From an uncultured Muribaculaceae bacterium (GTDB lineage: Bacteria > Bacteroidota > Bacteroidia > Bacteroidales > Muribaculaceae), in assembly GCA_910579995.1 (NCBI GenBank), contig CAJTWH010000002.1, positions 186,001-250,000 on the forward strand: a stretch of 64,000 nt of DNA, written 5' to 3'. Position numbers and translations under genes: made by a program. How positions within the stretch are numbered: position 1 is the first letter of the stretch; the number at the start of each line of letters is the position of its first letter. The notes below the pieces were generated by a model, which searched no databases, was not told the origin of the DNA, and saw only the letters and a program-made list of their open reading frames with translations. This document shows positions 33,646-42,365 of the stretch, in pieces.

Positions 33646-34500
33646 ATGAAACAACTGATTGCAATACTCATCATCATCGGCAGCATAGCTGCCGCCCGCG
33701 GGGCGGAGAATACCGACAGTATAATAAGGTTTACGAAACCCGATTCAGTAGTAGTCACCACTACCGACAATTCGATTTCCGTAAAGATAAACGGTGACCG
33801 CTACGGCCAGAAATATCAGTATGACTATAGCTCACAAATAGAAGAAGATAATGATATCTGGGAAATAAACCTGCCTTTCAGCAACAGCGAGAACGGCCGT
33901 AGCAAAGGCAAGAATTATTTCAGTATCGACTGGTTTGACAATTTCTATGTCGGTGCTACATTTCCACTCAACGGAGCAGCCGGAATCAACTGCGGATGGG
34001 AGATAGGCGTAGACAATATCGCCGCAGTACGCTGGAACATCTCGCGGTCGGGCACCAAGTTGTCGCTCGGCTTCGGCATGGGCTACAGGTCTGCTAATTT
34101 CGGCGACGAGCATGTTTTGGCGCAGGCCGACAAGGTTATATATCTCACACCGATAGGGTCCGGAATAGAGAAAGGATCATCGCGCCTGCACTTGTTCAGA
34201 CTTCATGTGCCGTTGATGTTAACTCAGAAAGTTTATAAAGACAAGTGCGTAAGGGTGGGAGCTGTGCTCAACCTCAACACCTATCTGAGCGCCACTACTA
34301 AGACTCAAGGCGGAGGCGTGACAAGCAAAGCCAGCTTCCATTCTCTCAAGCAACGTTTTGTCACACCCGACATTTTCGGTTCTTTTAATTTTTTCGATGG
34401 TCTCGGATTCTATCTGCGATGGTCGCCGATGTCGGTATTTGAAAAAGGCTGGGGACCCGACCTTGATTATCTGTCAATAGGTTTAAATATCGTAATATGA
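33646..34500 (+). CDS. Outer-membrane beta-barrel protein of the sigma cassette, first paralogue
   Basis: This 284-residue protein has a signal peptide (about 1-19, ARGAE), an N-terminal beta segment (RFTKPDSVVVTTTDNSISVKI), and amphipathic strands ending in a hydrophobic C-terminal strand (LSIGLNIVI), consistent with an eight-to-ten-strand barrel. The N-terminal pattern is repeated in the following gene (YRFSNPERVLISESRVGVEVKI), so the two are tandem paralogues. It overlaps the next gene by 4 bases. Function unknown; the operon context suggests a structural or sensing role in the envelope. Confidence 0.78.
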   Translation: MKQLIAILIIIGSIAAARGAENTDSIIRFTKPDSVVVTTTDNSISVKINGDRYGQKYQYDYSSQIEEDNDIWEINLPFSNSENGRSKGKNYFSIDWFDNFYVGATFPLNGAAGINCGWEIGVDNIAAVRWNISRSGTKLSLGFGMGYRSANFGDEHVLAQADKVIYLTPIGSGIEKGSSRLHLFRLHVPLMLTQKVYKDKCVRVGAVLNLNTYLSATTKTQGGGVTSKASFHSLKQRFVTPDIFGSFNFFDGLGFYLRWSPMSVFEKGWGPDLDYLSIGLNIVI

Positions 34501-35345
34501 AAAAGACATTTCTCGCAATCATAGCAACTACCGCCGCCATGGTATGCGGCGCGGTAAACAGCAACGATACCGTATATCGGTTTTCTAATCCGGAGAGGGT
34601 ACTCATTTCAGAGAGCCGCGTCGGAGTTGAGGTGAAGATAATAGATGACAACTCGGTAAAGCATAAATTCGAGCGCCATGGCGAGGGAAATTTTGTGCGC
34701 CGATCTTCGCAAACATACAAATTCTTGCCCGGAGGCGACAAGTGGAATATGATAATAGGAGGCTTCACGCTCGGATTTGTAACAACGCCCGGAGCCGGTG
34801 ATGATATATCGCCAGAGGGCGGACGCTCGCTCGAACTCGGTATTCTCAATGCCTTGGGCTTTGAATACAAACCAAGCAAGCACTTCGGCATATCGTTTGG
34901 CATAGGATTTGACTGGCGAAATTACCGCTCTACAAAAGGTATACTCTACGAGCCTATAGATGGAAAAATCAGAGTATCGCAGTTTCCCGAGGGTGTTGAT
35001 TACCGTTTCTCGCGTCTGAAAGTATTCTCAATCCAGTTTCCGCTGCTGATCGGGTGGGACTGTGGGCGCATAGCTTCGGGCCTTAATCCCAATATCTCAT
35101 TCGGCCCTGTATTCTGTGTGAATACCCATGGATCGGTGATGTCGTCATGGCGTGAGGAAGGAGGCAAGACCTCTACTTTTTCAAGCAACAGCATTGGCCA
35201 GCGCAAGTTTACCATCGATTTCATAGCCAATTTCTCGCTCGGATGTGTAGGAGTATATGTGCGCTATTCGCCATATAAGACTTTGACCGGAGCCGAAGCT
35301 CCCGACCTGCGGCCTCTATCCGCCGGATTCGCGGTATCGTTTTAG
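34497..35345 (+). CDS. Outer-membrane beta-barrel protein of the sigma cassette, second paralogue
   Basis: This 282-residue protein has a signal peptide (about 1-19, MVCGAV) and a barrel-like body with HFGISFGIGFDWRNYRS and a terminal strand ending AGFAVSF. It is a paralogue of the preceding gene product. It is the last gene of the cassette, followed by a hairpin at 35363-35403. Function unknown. Confidence 0.78.
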   Translation: MKKTFLAIIATTAAMVCGAVNSNDTVYRFSNPERVLISESRVGVEVKIIDDNSVKHKFERHGEGNFVRRSSQTYKFLPGGDKWNMIIGGFTLGFVTTPGAGDDISPEGGRSLELGILNALGFEYKPSKHFGISFGIGFDWRNYRSTKGILYEPIDGKIRVSQFPEGVDYRFSRLKVFSIQFPLLIGWDCGRIASGLNPNISFGPVFCVNTHGSVMSSWREEGGKTSTFSSNSIGQRKFTIDFIANFSLGCVGVYVRYSPYKTLTGAEAPDLRPLSAGFAVSF

Positions 35346-35362
35346 ATAAGCTGAGATACAAG

Positions 35363-35403
35363 TGCTGCGCTCACACTGTTTTGTTTCAGGCGTGAGCGCA
35401 GCA
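35363..35403. terminator. Hairpin between convergent genes, probable bidirectional terminator
   Basis: TGCTGCGCTCAC (35363-35374) and GTGAGCGCAGCA (35392-35403) form a perfect 12-bp stem between the convergent barrel gene and xthA. No clear T-run follows on either strand, so termination is inferred from position and stem strength. Confidence 0.55.
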
Positions 35404-35417
35404 TGTGTTTAAGTGTG

Positions 35418-36173
35418 TCAGATGTCGAGCTCAAGAGAGACCGGGCAATGGTCGCTGCCTACGATGTCCGGGTGGATTTCCGCTGAAATTATCTTATCGC
35501 GCAGATCTGCGGATGTCAGAAAGTAGTCGATACGCCAGCCTACGTTTTTCTCGCGTGCACGTCCGCGGTAGCTCCACCAGCTGTAAGCGGCTGTTGTGTC
35601 GGGATGTAAAGCGCGGAATGTATCTATAAACCCGGCGTCGAGAAGAGTTGTCATAGCCTGCCGCTCCTGATCGGTAAAGCCGGGATTCATGCGGTTGGTC
35701 TTGGGATTGGCAAGGTCGATTTCTGTATGCGCCACATTCATGTCGCCGCATACTATCACAGGTTTTGACTTTGCGAGCTCGCATAGGAAGGAACGGAAAG
35801 ATTCTTCCCAATCCATGCGGTAGTCAAGACGCACAAGCTCACTCTGGGAGTTGGGAGTGTAAACCGTTACAATATAGAACCGCTCAAACTCAAGAGCCAC
35901 TATACGCCCCTCATGGTCGTGACGGTCAACACCCAACACGGTGCGTACAGAAATCGGCTCGTGACGGCTGAAAATAGCCGTACCGGAGTATCCCTTTCGG
36001 TCGGCATAGCTGTAATATGCCTTGTAGCCTTCGAAATTGAGGTCGAGTTGCCCTTCCTGCAGTTTGATTTCCTGCAAACAGAAGAAGTCGGCGTCAAAAC
36101 TTTTAAAAATATCTTCAAATCCTTTGCCAACGATAGCCCTGAGGCCGTTGACATTCCAAGAGACAAATTTCAT
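35418..36173 (-). CDS. xthA: Exodeoxyribonuclease III
   Basis: This 251-residue endonuclease/exonuclease/phosphatase-fold enzyme begins MKFVSWNVNGLRA and contains FCLQEIKLQE (catalytic Glu), DYRMDWEESF, VIVCGDMNVAHTEIDL (catalytic Asp-Asn) and VGSDHCPVSLEL (catalytic Asp-His). It is an AP endonuclease and 3' exonuclease of base-excision repair. It follows the membrane-protein gene by 3 bases in the same direction. Confidence 0.95.
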   Translation of the reverse strand: MKFVSWNVNGLRAIVGKGFEDIFKSFDADFFCLQEIKLQEGQLDLNFEGYKAYYSYADRKGYSGTAIFSRHEPISVRTVLGVDRHDHEGRIVALEFERFYIVTVYTPNSQSELVRLDYRMDWEESFRSFLCELAKSKPVIVCGDMNVAHTEIDLANPKTNRMNPGFTDQERQAMTTLLDAGFIDTFRALHPDTTAAYSWWSYRGRAREKNVGWRIDYFLTSADLRDKIISAEIHPDIVGSDHCPVSLELDI

Positions 36174-36176
36174 AAA

Positions 36177-36710
36177 TCAAGGTGTTACAAAATCCACGCC
36201 AAGAATACCTGTGTGAATTTCAATTTTGATAGAATCATTTTTACGGTTGCGGCGATATCGCTGCAAGGTGACAGGAACAGAAACACGACTGCTGTCGGGC
36301 AGCACTATTTCTGCATGATAGGTATAATATGCCTGACGGTCGACGATAGTATGGCGTCCTACCCTCCTCGATCTATGGTGTTCCTTTCGATAGAATCGTT
36401 CGACCTTGCAGACATGCTCCTGTGGTACAGCTCCGGGCAAATCGATATAATTCAAACCAATAAAAGCGGCAGCCAATATACCACCGACGAATACCACCGA
36501 AAGCATGAAGTTCAGGACAAATATATCACTTTCGGTAAACTTACGCCACCATTTGACCAGTGGTGCGGCAAGAATTAGAGCAATCAGTACAGCCAATACC
36601 GGCAGATACCACCATCCTAATAGATTTGAAGATGACAGACATACAAATACCCATCCAATAACCCCGAGCGACAATACAAGACCATATTGCCAGTTACTTT
36701 TCTTTTTCAT
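36177..36710 (-). CDS. Membrane protein of unknown function
   Basis: This 177-residue protein has three hydrophobic segments (about 8-28, 33-53, 67-88) and a C-terminal basic, beta-rich domain (VERFYRKEHHRSRRVGRHTI, then TYHAEIVLPDSSRVSVPV) of about 85 residues. The soluble domain resembles the DUF3592-type pattern of small membrane proteins but I do not assign it. It is upstream of and probably cotranscribed with xthA. No promoter consensus stands out; a palindrome AAGTTTC to GAAACTT (36716-36736) lies just before the ATG. Confidence 0.65.
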   Translation of the reverse strand: MKKKSNWQYGLVLSLGVIGWVFVCLSSSNLLGWWYLPVLAVLIALILAAPLVKWWRKFTESDIFVLNFMLSVVFVGGILAAAFIGLNYIDLPGAVPQEHVCKVERFYRKEHHRSRRVGRHTIVDRQAYYTYHAEIVLPDSSRVSVPVTLQRYRRNRKNDSIKIEIHTGILGVDFVTP

Positions 36711-36744
36711 AACTAAAGTTTCCGCAAGCGAAACTTGAATTCAT

Positions 36745-36780
36745 AAAAAAAGCGCCGGCAAGAAAAGTGCATGCCGGCGC
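36745..36780 (-). terminator. Intrinsic terminator of the arabinose operon
   Basis: GCGCCGGCA (36752-36760) and TGCCGGCGC (36772-36780) form a perfect GC-rich 9-bp stem; on the minus strand it is followed by TTTTTTT (complement of 36745-36751). It lies 15 bases after the kinase stop codon. Confidence 0.92.
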
Positions 36781-36794
36781 AGAAGTGGATGAGA

Positions 36795-38387
36795 TTAAAG
36801 TTTTACCGCGCAGTGCTCAAGAGCGAGACCACGGGTATAGTTTTCGATGTATTTGTTGAATCCTTCAACATCGGCAGGGTCGGGAGCGATTTCAGATCCT
36901 GTGGCACCGAGGAAAACATTATCGTTGAGCCATCCGGCAAGCGATTTCTTGTCGGGGTTGGCAATCATGAAGCCGGCAAGCAATGCCATGCCCCACGGAC
37001 CGCCTTCTCCGGCAGTCTCCATCACCGATATGGGCGAGTTGAGTGCAGCTGCAAGAATACGCTGGCCCACGCCGGCAGTCTTGAACAGACCTCCGTGGCC
37101 GGTGATGCGGTCTACCTCCACTTTCTCGTCGTTGAAGAGGATATCGTTGCCTATTTTAAGAACGGCAACAGAGGCGTAGAGATTGGCGCGCATGAAGTTG
37201 GCAAGCGAGAATTTGTCGGTAGCCTTGCGGACAAACAACGGACGACCCTCGGCAAGACCTGTGACGGGCTCACCCGAGAAGTAGTTGTACGACAGCAAGC
37301 CGCCGCAATCAGGAGCACCTTCGAGTGCCGCATTATAGAGCTTGCCGAAAATGTCGCCCATGTCGACAGGCAGGCCGAGAAGCTGCTGATACTCCTTGAA
37401 GATATTTACCCATGCGTTGAGATCGCTGGTGCAATTGTTGCAATGCACCATGGCAACGGGAGCGCCGTCGGGAGTGGTCACCATATCGATGACTTCGTAG
37501 GGCTTCGACAACTCTTTCTCAAGAACAATCATAGAGAAAGAAGAAGTGCCTGCCGAAACGTTACCGGTGCGGCGGAGTACAGCATTGGTAGCTACCATAC
37601 CGGTGCCGGCGTCGCCCTCGGGCGGACAGAACGGCACACCGGCCTTGAGATGTCCGGAGACATCGAGCAGCGAAGCACCGCGCTCCGACAGTTTACCGGC
37701 TTCAGTACCTGCAACGAGGCTCTTGGGAAGAATGTCAAGAAGTTTCCATGAGTAACCGTTGGGAGCGATAAGCTCGTCGAACTTAGCCACCATGGCAGCA
37801 TTGTAGTCGTTGGTAGACGAATCTACGGGAATCATACCCGAAGCGTCGCCAACACCGAGCACTTTCTCTCCGGTGAGCTTCCAATGGATATATCCGGCCA
37901 AAGTGGTGAGGAATGTGATGTCCTTCACATGCTCCTCGCCATTAAGAATCGCCTGATAGAGATGAGAGATACTCCAGCGCAGGGGAATGTTGAAATTGAA
38001 CAGCTTGGAGAGAGCGGCTGCGGCCTCGCCCGTATTGGTGTTTCGCCACGTGCGGAAAGGCACGAGAATCTCGCCGTCTTTATCGAAAGGCATGTAGCCA
38101 TGCATCATGGCGCTGACTCCGACAGCTGCGAGCGACTCTATCTCAACATCGAATTTGGCAAGCACATCTTTGCGCAGATTGGCGTAGCAATCCTGCAGGC
38201 CATACCAGATAGCTTCGGTAGAATATGTCCAGAGGCCGTCGACGAGCTGATTCTCCCATTCGTGCGCACCTTGTGCGATAGGTTTGTTGTCAGCGTCGAC
38301 AAGGACGGCCTTGATGCGGGTCGAACCGAACTCGATACCGAGCACGGCACGACCCTGCATTATAGTGCTTTTTGCATCAAGAGCCAT
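36795..38387 (-). CDS. araB: FGGY-family carbohydrate kinase, probable L-ribulokinase
   Basis: This 530-residue sugar kinase has the N-terminal phosphate-1 motif VLGIEFGSTRIKAVLVD, the MMHGYMPFD segment with a substrate contact region, and the C-terminal ATP-binding region RITGHGGLFKTAGVGQRILA. It differs from classical AraB and resembles the xylulokinase-like FGGY proteins that Bacteroides uses in its arabinose operon. It should phosphorylate L-ribulose made by AraA. It lies 3 bases after araA and is the last gene before the terminator. The ribulokinase role rests on the operon context. Confidence 0.85.
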   Translation of the reverse strand: MALDAKSTIMQGRAVLGIEFGSTRIKAVLVDADNKPIAQGAHEWENQLVDGLWTYSTEAIWYGLQDCYANLRKDVLAKFDVEIESLAAVGVSAMMHGYMPFDKDGEILVPFRTWRNTNTGEAAAALSKLFNFNIPLRWSISHLYQAILNGEEHVKDITFLTTLAGYIHWKLTGEKVLGVGDASGMIPVDSSTNDYNAAMVAKFDELIAPNGYSWKLLDILPKSLVAGTEAGKLSERGASLLDVSGHLKAGVPFCPPEGDAGTGMVATNAVLRRTGNVSAGTSSFSMIVLEKELSKPYEVIDMVTTPDGAPVAMVHCNNCTSDLNAWVNIFKEYQQLLGLPVDMGDIFGKLYNAALEGAPDCGGLLSYNYFSGEPVTGLAEGRPLFVRKATDKFSLANFMRANLYASVAVLKIGNDILFNDEKVEVDRITGHGGLFKTAGVGQRILAAALNSPISVMETAGEGGPWGMALLAGFMIANPDKKSLAGWLNDNVFLGATGSEIAPDPADVEGFNKYIENYTRGLALEHCAVKL

Positions 38388-38390
38388 ATC

Positions 38391-39914
38391 TTACTTATTG
38401 AGCGAGTAATATACTTCGTTGTAGCGGAGCTCTTTCTTGAACTCGGGCATGGTGGTGTCTTTGTTGATGTGCACCATCTCGATACCGGCCATCTCTGCAT
38501 AGTCTTCCCAGTACTCGGGAGTCACGCCGTAGGCGAAGCAGCTGTGGTGTGTGCCGCCGGCCATGATCCATGCGCCTGCGCCAACCTCGAAGTTCGGCAT
38601 GGGAATCCAAAGAGCCGAGGCCACGGGGAGTTTGGGAAGCGGTTTGCTCTTAATGCACTCTACATCGTTGACTATAAGGCGGAAACGGTTGCCGAGGTCT
38701 ACAACGGTAGCGGTGATACCTGCGCCGGGCTTCGATGTGAAGACGAGACGCGCGGTCTGTGCCTTGCGGATACCGATTCCGAGGAAGTGAACTTCAAGAC
38801 GGGGTTTCTCTTCGGCAATCATGGGGCATACCTCAAGCATGTGGGCTTGGAGGATGGAGCTGTTGGCGCCGTCGAAATTGAGGGTGTAATCCTCAAGGAA
38901 CGAGCAGCCGCCCAAGCCTTGGTTCATAACCCAGAGAGTGCGGTAGAGAGCTGCCGATTTCCAGTCGCCTTCTGCACCGAAACCGTAACCCTCGGCCATA
39001 AGACGCTGCGAGGCGAGACCGGGAATCTGGTCGAAGCCCACGAAGTTGGGGTCGTTGATATTGTCGGTGCCGAGGTCGTCGAAGTTGGTGGTGAAAGCTT
39101 TAGCACCTTTGGCGTCGAGGCAGGCGCGGATAGCGAGCTCGGCCTTGGCAGCGTTCCAGACCGATTTGTAAGCCTCAGTGCCTTCGGTCTTGACCTCGTC
39201 GGTGCAGGCGTATTGCTCATGGTAAACCTTTACAAGATCGTTGACTGCTGAATCTTCAACTTTCTTGAAGAATTCCATAAGCTCGCTCACGGGGCAATAG
39301 TCTACGTGATAGCCAAGCTGCATTTCAGCGCTCACTTTATCACCGTCGGTAACGGCAACATTGTTCATCTGGTCGCCGAAACGAATCACGAGCATATCCT
39401 GAGCGTCGGCCCAAGCAGCTGCCACGCGGCTCCACACAGCGATTTTCTCAAGAGTCTTGGTGTCTTTCCAATAGCCTACAACAACTTTGCGACGGACGTT
39501 GAGACGTGCGCAGATGTGGCCGAACTCACGGTCGCCATGAGCACTCTGGTTGAGGTTCATGAAGTCCATATCCATGGTGTCCCAAGGAATTTCGGCGTTG
39601 TATTGTGTGTGGAGGTGGAGGAGCGGTTTGCGGAGCTGCTGCAGACCGTGTATCCACATCTTGGCGGGAGAGAAGGTGTGCATCCAAGTGATGATACCGA
39701 TACATTTCTTATCGGCGTTGGCGTCGAGCATTACGCGCTCGATGTCCTTTGAAGACATCACAGTGCCTTTGTAAACAACTTTTACAGGGATAACACCTGC
39801 GGCGTTGACACCCTCTACCATTTCTTTAGAGTGAGACTCAACGATGCGTACGGGCTCTTCACCATAGAGCATTTGAGCTCCGGTCACCCACCATATTTCA
39901 AGATTTTCAAACAT
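38391..39914 (-). CDS. araA: L-arabinose isomerase
   Basis: This 507-residue enzyme begins FENLEIWWVTGAQMLYGEE, typical of AraA, and has MHTFSPAKMWIHGLQQL, NYNAEIPW-like HTQYNAEIPWDTMDMDFMNLNQ, and the metal-site residues in GFGAEGDWKSAAL (Glu) and MLEVCPMIAEEKPRLEVH. It converts L-arabinose to L-ribulose in the cytoplasm. The length matches the family. Confidence 0.97.
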   Translation of the reverse strand: MFENLEIWWVTGAQMLYGEEPVRIVESHSKEMVEGVNAAGVIPVKVVYKGTVMSSKDIERVMLDANADKKCIGIITWMHTFSPAKMWIHGLQQLRKPLLHLHTQYNAEIPWDTMDMDFMNLNQSAHGDREFGHICARLNVRRKVVVGYWKDTKTLEKIAVWSRVAAAWADAQDMLVIRFGDQMNNVAVTDGDKVSAEMQLGYHVDYCPVSELMEFFKKVEDSAVNDLVKVYHEQYACTDEVKTEGTEAYKSVWNAAKAELAIRACLDAKGAKAFTTNFDDLGTDNINDPNFVGFDQIPGLASQRLMAEGYGFGAEGDWKSAALYRTLWVMNQGLGGCSFLEDYTLNFDGANSSILQAHMLEVCPMIAEEKPRLEVHFLGIGIRKAQTARLVFTSKPGAGITATVVDLGNRFRLIVNDVECIKSKPLPKLPVASALWIPMPNFEVGAGAWIMAGGTHHSCFAYGVTPEYWEDYAEMAGIEMVHINKDTTMPEFKKELRYNEVYYSLNK

Positions 39915-39938
39915 TGTATTCAGATTTTTAGATGTTGT

Positions 39939-40637
39939 TTATTTCTTTTGACCGTAGTAGGCATTGGGGCCGTGTTTGCGGCTGAAATGCTTTTCTACAA
40001 GGAGAGGATTCATTGTGAGATGAGGATTTACCTGATAGGCCACGAATGCCATCTTGGCCACCTGCTCCATTACGACTGCATTATGGACAGCCTCATCCGG
40101 AGTCTTGCCCCAAGCAAAAGGCCCGTGGTTCTTTACCATCACGCCGGGGGTGTGCATGGGGTTGATACCGCGCGAGGCAAAGGTGTTGATGATAACGTTG
40201 CCGGTCTCGAGCTCGTAGTCGCCCTTGACTTCGGCTTCGGTCATATCGGGAGTACAGGGGATAGCCTGATGGAAATAGTCGGCATGGGTAGTACCGATAT
40301 TGGGCAGGTCGATACCGGCCTGCGACCATGCGGTGGCGTAGGTAGAATGAGTGTGCACTACTCCACCAACTTCGGGCCATGCACGATATATGGCGAGATG
40401 AGTGGGGGTGTCGGACGACGGACGCAGATCACCTTCGACAACATTGCCGGTGGCAAGATCAACGACAACCATATCGTCGGCTTTCATGACATCGTAAGAA
40501 ACGCCTGACGGTTTGATAACGACGAGACCTTTCTCACGGTCGATACCGGAGACATTGCCCCATGTGAAGATTACAAGGCCGTGCTCTACGAGAGCCATAT
40601 TGGCCTTGTAAACTTTTTGTTTGAGTTCTTCTAACAT
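39939..40637 (-). CDS. araD: L-ribulose-5-phosphate 4-epimerase
   Basis: This 232-residue class II aldolase-family enzyme has TWGNVSGIDREKGLVVIKPSG split around the phosphate-binding GNxS, the zinc-binding histidines in VHTHSTYATAW, and MVKNHGPFAWG. It converts L-ribulose 5-phosphate to D-xylulose 5-phosphate. It sits between the transporter and araA genes with short gaps (1 and 24 bases). Confidence 0.96.
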   Translation of the reverse strand: MLEELKQKVYKANMALVEHGLVIFTWGNVSGIDREKGLVVIKPSGVSYDVMKADDMVVVDLATGNVVEGDLRPSSDTPTHLAIYRAWPEVGGVVHTHSTYATAWSQAGIDLPNIGTTHADYFHQAIPCTPDMTEAEVKGDYELETGNVIINTFASRGINPMHTPGVMVKNHGPFAWGKTPDEAVHNAVVMEQVAKMAFVAYQVNPHLTMNPLLVEKHFSRKHGPNAYYGQKK

Positions 40638-40638
40638 A

Positions 40639-42333
40639 TTACCAGAAATAGATATAGAAAGCTACAGTGATACCGAGGATAATGATGGAGTGTATGATAT
40701 CCCATTTATTCCAGCTTGCGCGGGTTGCAGCACGCTGCTCGGGTGTAGACGTACCAAATACGAGACCTTGGATTTTCTGAGGATCGGGAGCCTTGGTGCA
40801 AAGTGATACCACAACACCTACAAGGAGGCAGAATACAAGCATCCAGCCGCAGAAGAAGAGCCAGTTCTCATCGAAGAAAATACGCTGGAAGAGGCTTGCG
40901 TCGGGGTTCGCACCGGCAACGATATCATTTGATGTATAGTAAATCTTGGCACCGAGACGGGTAAGACCGACGATAAGACCCGAAAGGAGAGCCCACATAC
41001 CACCCTGAGCGGTAGCACGCTTCCAAAGAATACCGATAAGGAATGCCGAGGCGATACCCGGAGCAAGCACTGACTGCACATCCTGCAGATAGAGATAAAG
41101 GACGTCGCCGATAGAGCGCATTACCGGAATCCAGAGTATGCCGAGGAGCACAATCACGATGGTAGCGGCCTGGCCGATACGCACGAGTTTCTTGGGGTCG
41201 GTGTTGGGGCGGAAACGCTGATAGAAGTCGATTGTGAAGAGTGCCGAAGATGAGTTGAAAAGCGAGGCGAGCGAGCTCATGAGAGCGGCAAGGATACCGC
41301 ACACGATAAGGCCTTTGACACCTGCGGGAAGCAGCTTGGCTACAAGTGTGGGGAATGCGGCGTCGCTGTTGGGCATGCCGTTGGCGTTGAGGGGAAGGAA
41401 GTCGCCGAGGTTCTGATGGAGAGCGAAGGCGATCATACCGGGAATGAGGAAGAGGAATACGGGCAGAAGTTTGAGATAGGCACCGAAGATAGTGCCTCGG
41501 CGGCTTTCTTTCTCATCCTTGCCCGAGAGTACACGCTGAACGATGAACTGGTCGGTACACCAATACCAGAAGCCGATCACGGCAGAGCCGATGAGGGCGC
41601 CGAGCCAAGGATACTGGGCGTCGCCGTTGTTGCGGATAAGGTTTGTCATGGTGTCGCCATATTCATTTACCTTCACCGCCGAGCAGATACGCATCATCTC
41701 ATCCCAACCGCCGAGTTCCTTGAGGCCGAGCACAAGGATGATAAGCGAGCCGAGGAGAAGAATGGGTGTCTGGAGCACTGAGGTATAGAGCACTGATTTC
41801 ATACCGCCGAAAACAGTGTAAAGCGCTGTGATGAGCACAAGACCAACAGCTGCAATCCAGAAGAAATCGATACCCCAGAGTTCGTCGATACCGAAAACCT
41901 GCTGGAATACAAGACCGCCGGCATATACTGTAACAGCAACCTTGGTGAGCACATAGCTTATGAGCGAAATGGTTGCGAGAATCGTACGCGACTGAGGATT
42001 AAAACGTTTTTCAAGGAACTCAGGCATGGTGTAAACCATCGAGCGGGTGTAGAAAGGCACGAAAACCCAACCGAGGATAAGAATCATCCAACCCTGAATT
42101 TCCCAGTGAGCCATGGCCATACCCGACGAAGCGCCGGAGCCGGCAAGGCCGATAAGGTGTTCCGAACCGATATTTGAGGCGAAAATAGATGCACCGATAG
42201 CAATCCAAGTAGCATCTTTACCTCCGAGGAAGTAGTCGGCGGCATTGTTTTGTTTCTGCCGCATAACCCATACTATAATGCCGATCAGCGCCACACAGAA
42301 CAGCGCGATGACAATCCAGTCTAATAATGCCAT
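40639..42333 (-). CDS. Sodium:solute symporter family transporter, probable arabinose importer
   Basis: This 564-residue SSS-family protein has about 14 hydrophobic segments and begins with a short signature region: NNAADYFLGGKDATWIAIG, then FASNIGSEHLIGLAGSG. The family takes up sugars with sodium across the inner membrane. Its location between the mutarotase and araD genes makes L-arabinose the likely substrate. It shows the same gene order logic as Bacteroides arabinose operons, as I recall them. Confidence 0.92.
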   Translation of the reverse strand: MALLDWIVIALFCVALIGIIVWVMRQKQNNAADYFLGGKDATWIAIGASIFASNIGSEHLIGLAGSGASSGMAMAHWEIQGWMILILGWVFVPFYTRSMVYTMPEFLEKRFNPQSRTILATISLISYVLTKVAVTVYAGGLVFQQVFGIDELWGIDFFWIAAVGLVLITALYTVFGGMKSVLYTSVLQTPILLLGSLIILVLGLKELGGWDEMMRICSAVKVNEYGDTMTNLIRNNGDAQYPWLGALIGSAVIGFWYWCTDQFIVQRVLSGKDEKESRRGTIFGAYLKLLPVFLFLIPGMIAFALHQNLGDFLPLNANGMPNSDAAFPTLVAKLLPAGVKGLIVCGILAALMSSLASLFNSSSALFTIDFYQRFRPNTDPKKLVRIGQAATIVIVLLGILWIPVMRSIGDVLYLYLQDVQSVLAPGIASAFLIGILWKRATAQGGMWALLSGLIVGLTRLGAKIYYTSNDIVAGANPDASLFQRIFFDENWLFFCGWMLVFCLLVGVVVSLCTKAPDPQKIQGLVFGTSTPEQRAATRASWNKWDIIHSIIILGITVAFYIYFW

Positions 42334-42365
42334 AATTTATTTCAGGTCTGATTTAAGATTTCAAG

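Noticed and set aside
37884..39251. 455-codon open frame on the + strand
   Set aside because: It is antisense to araA and araB, both unmistakable by motif; GC-rich coding strands in this genome often leave long open antisense frames.
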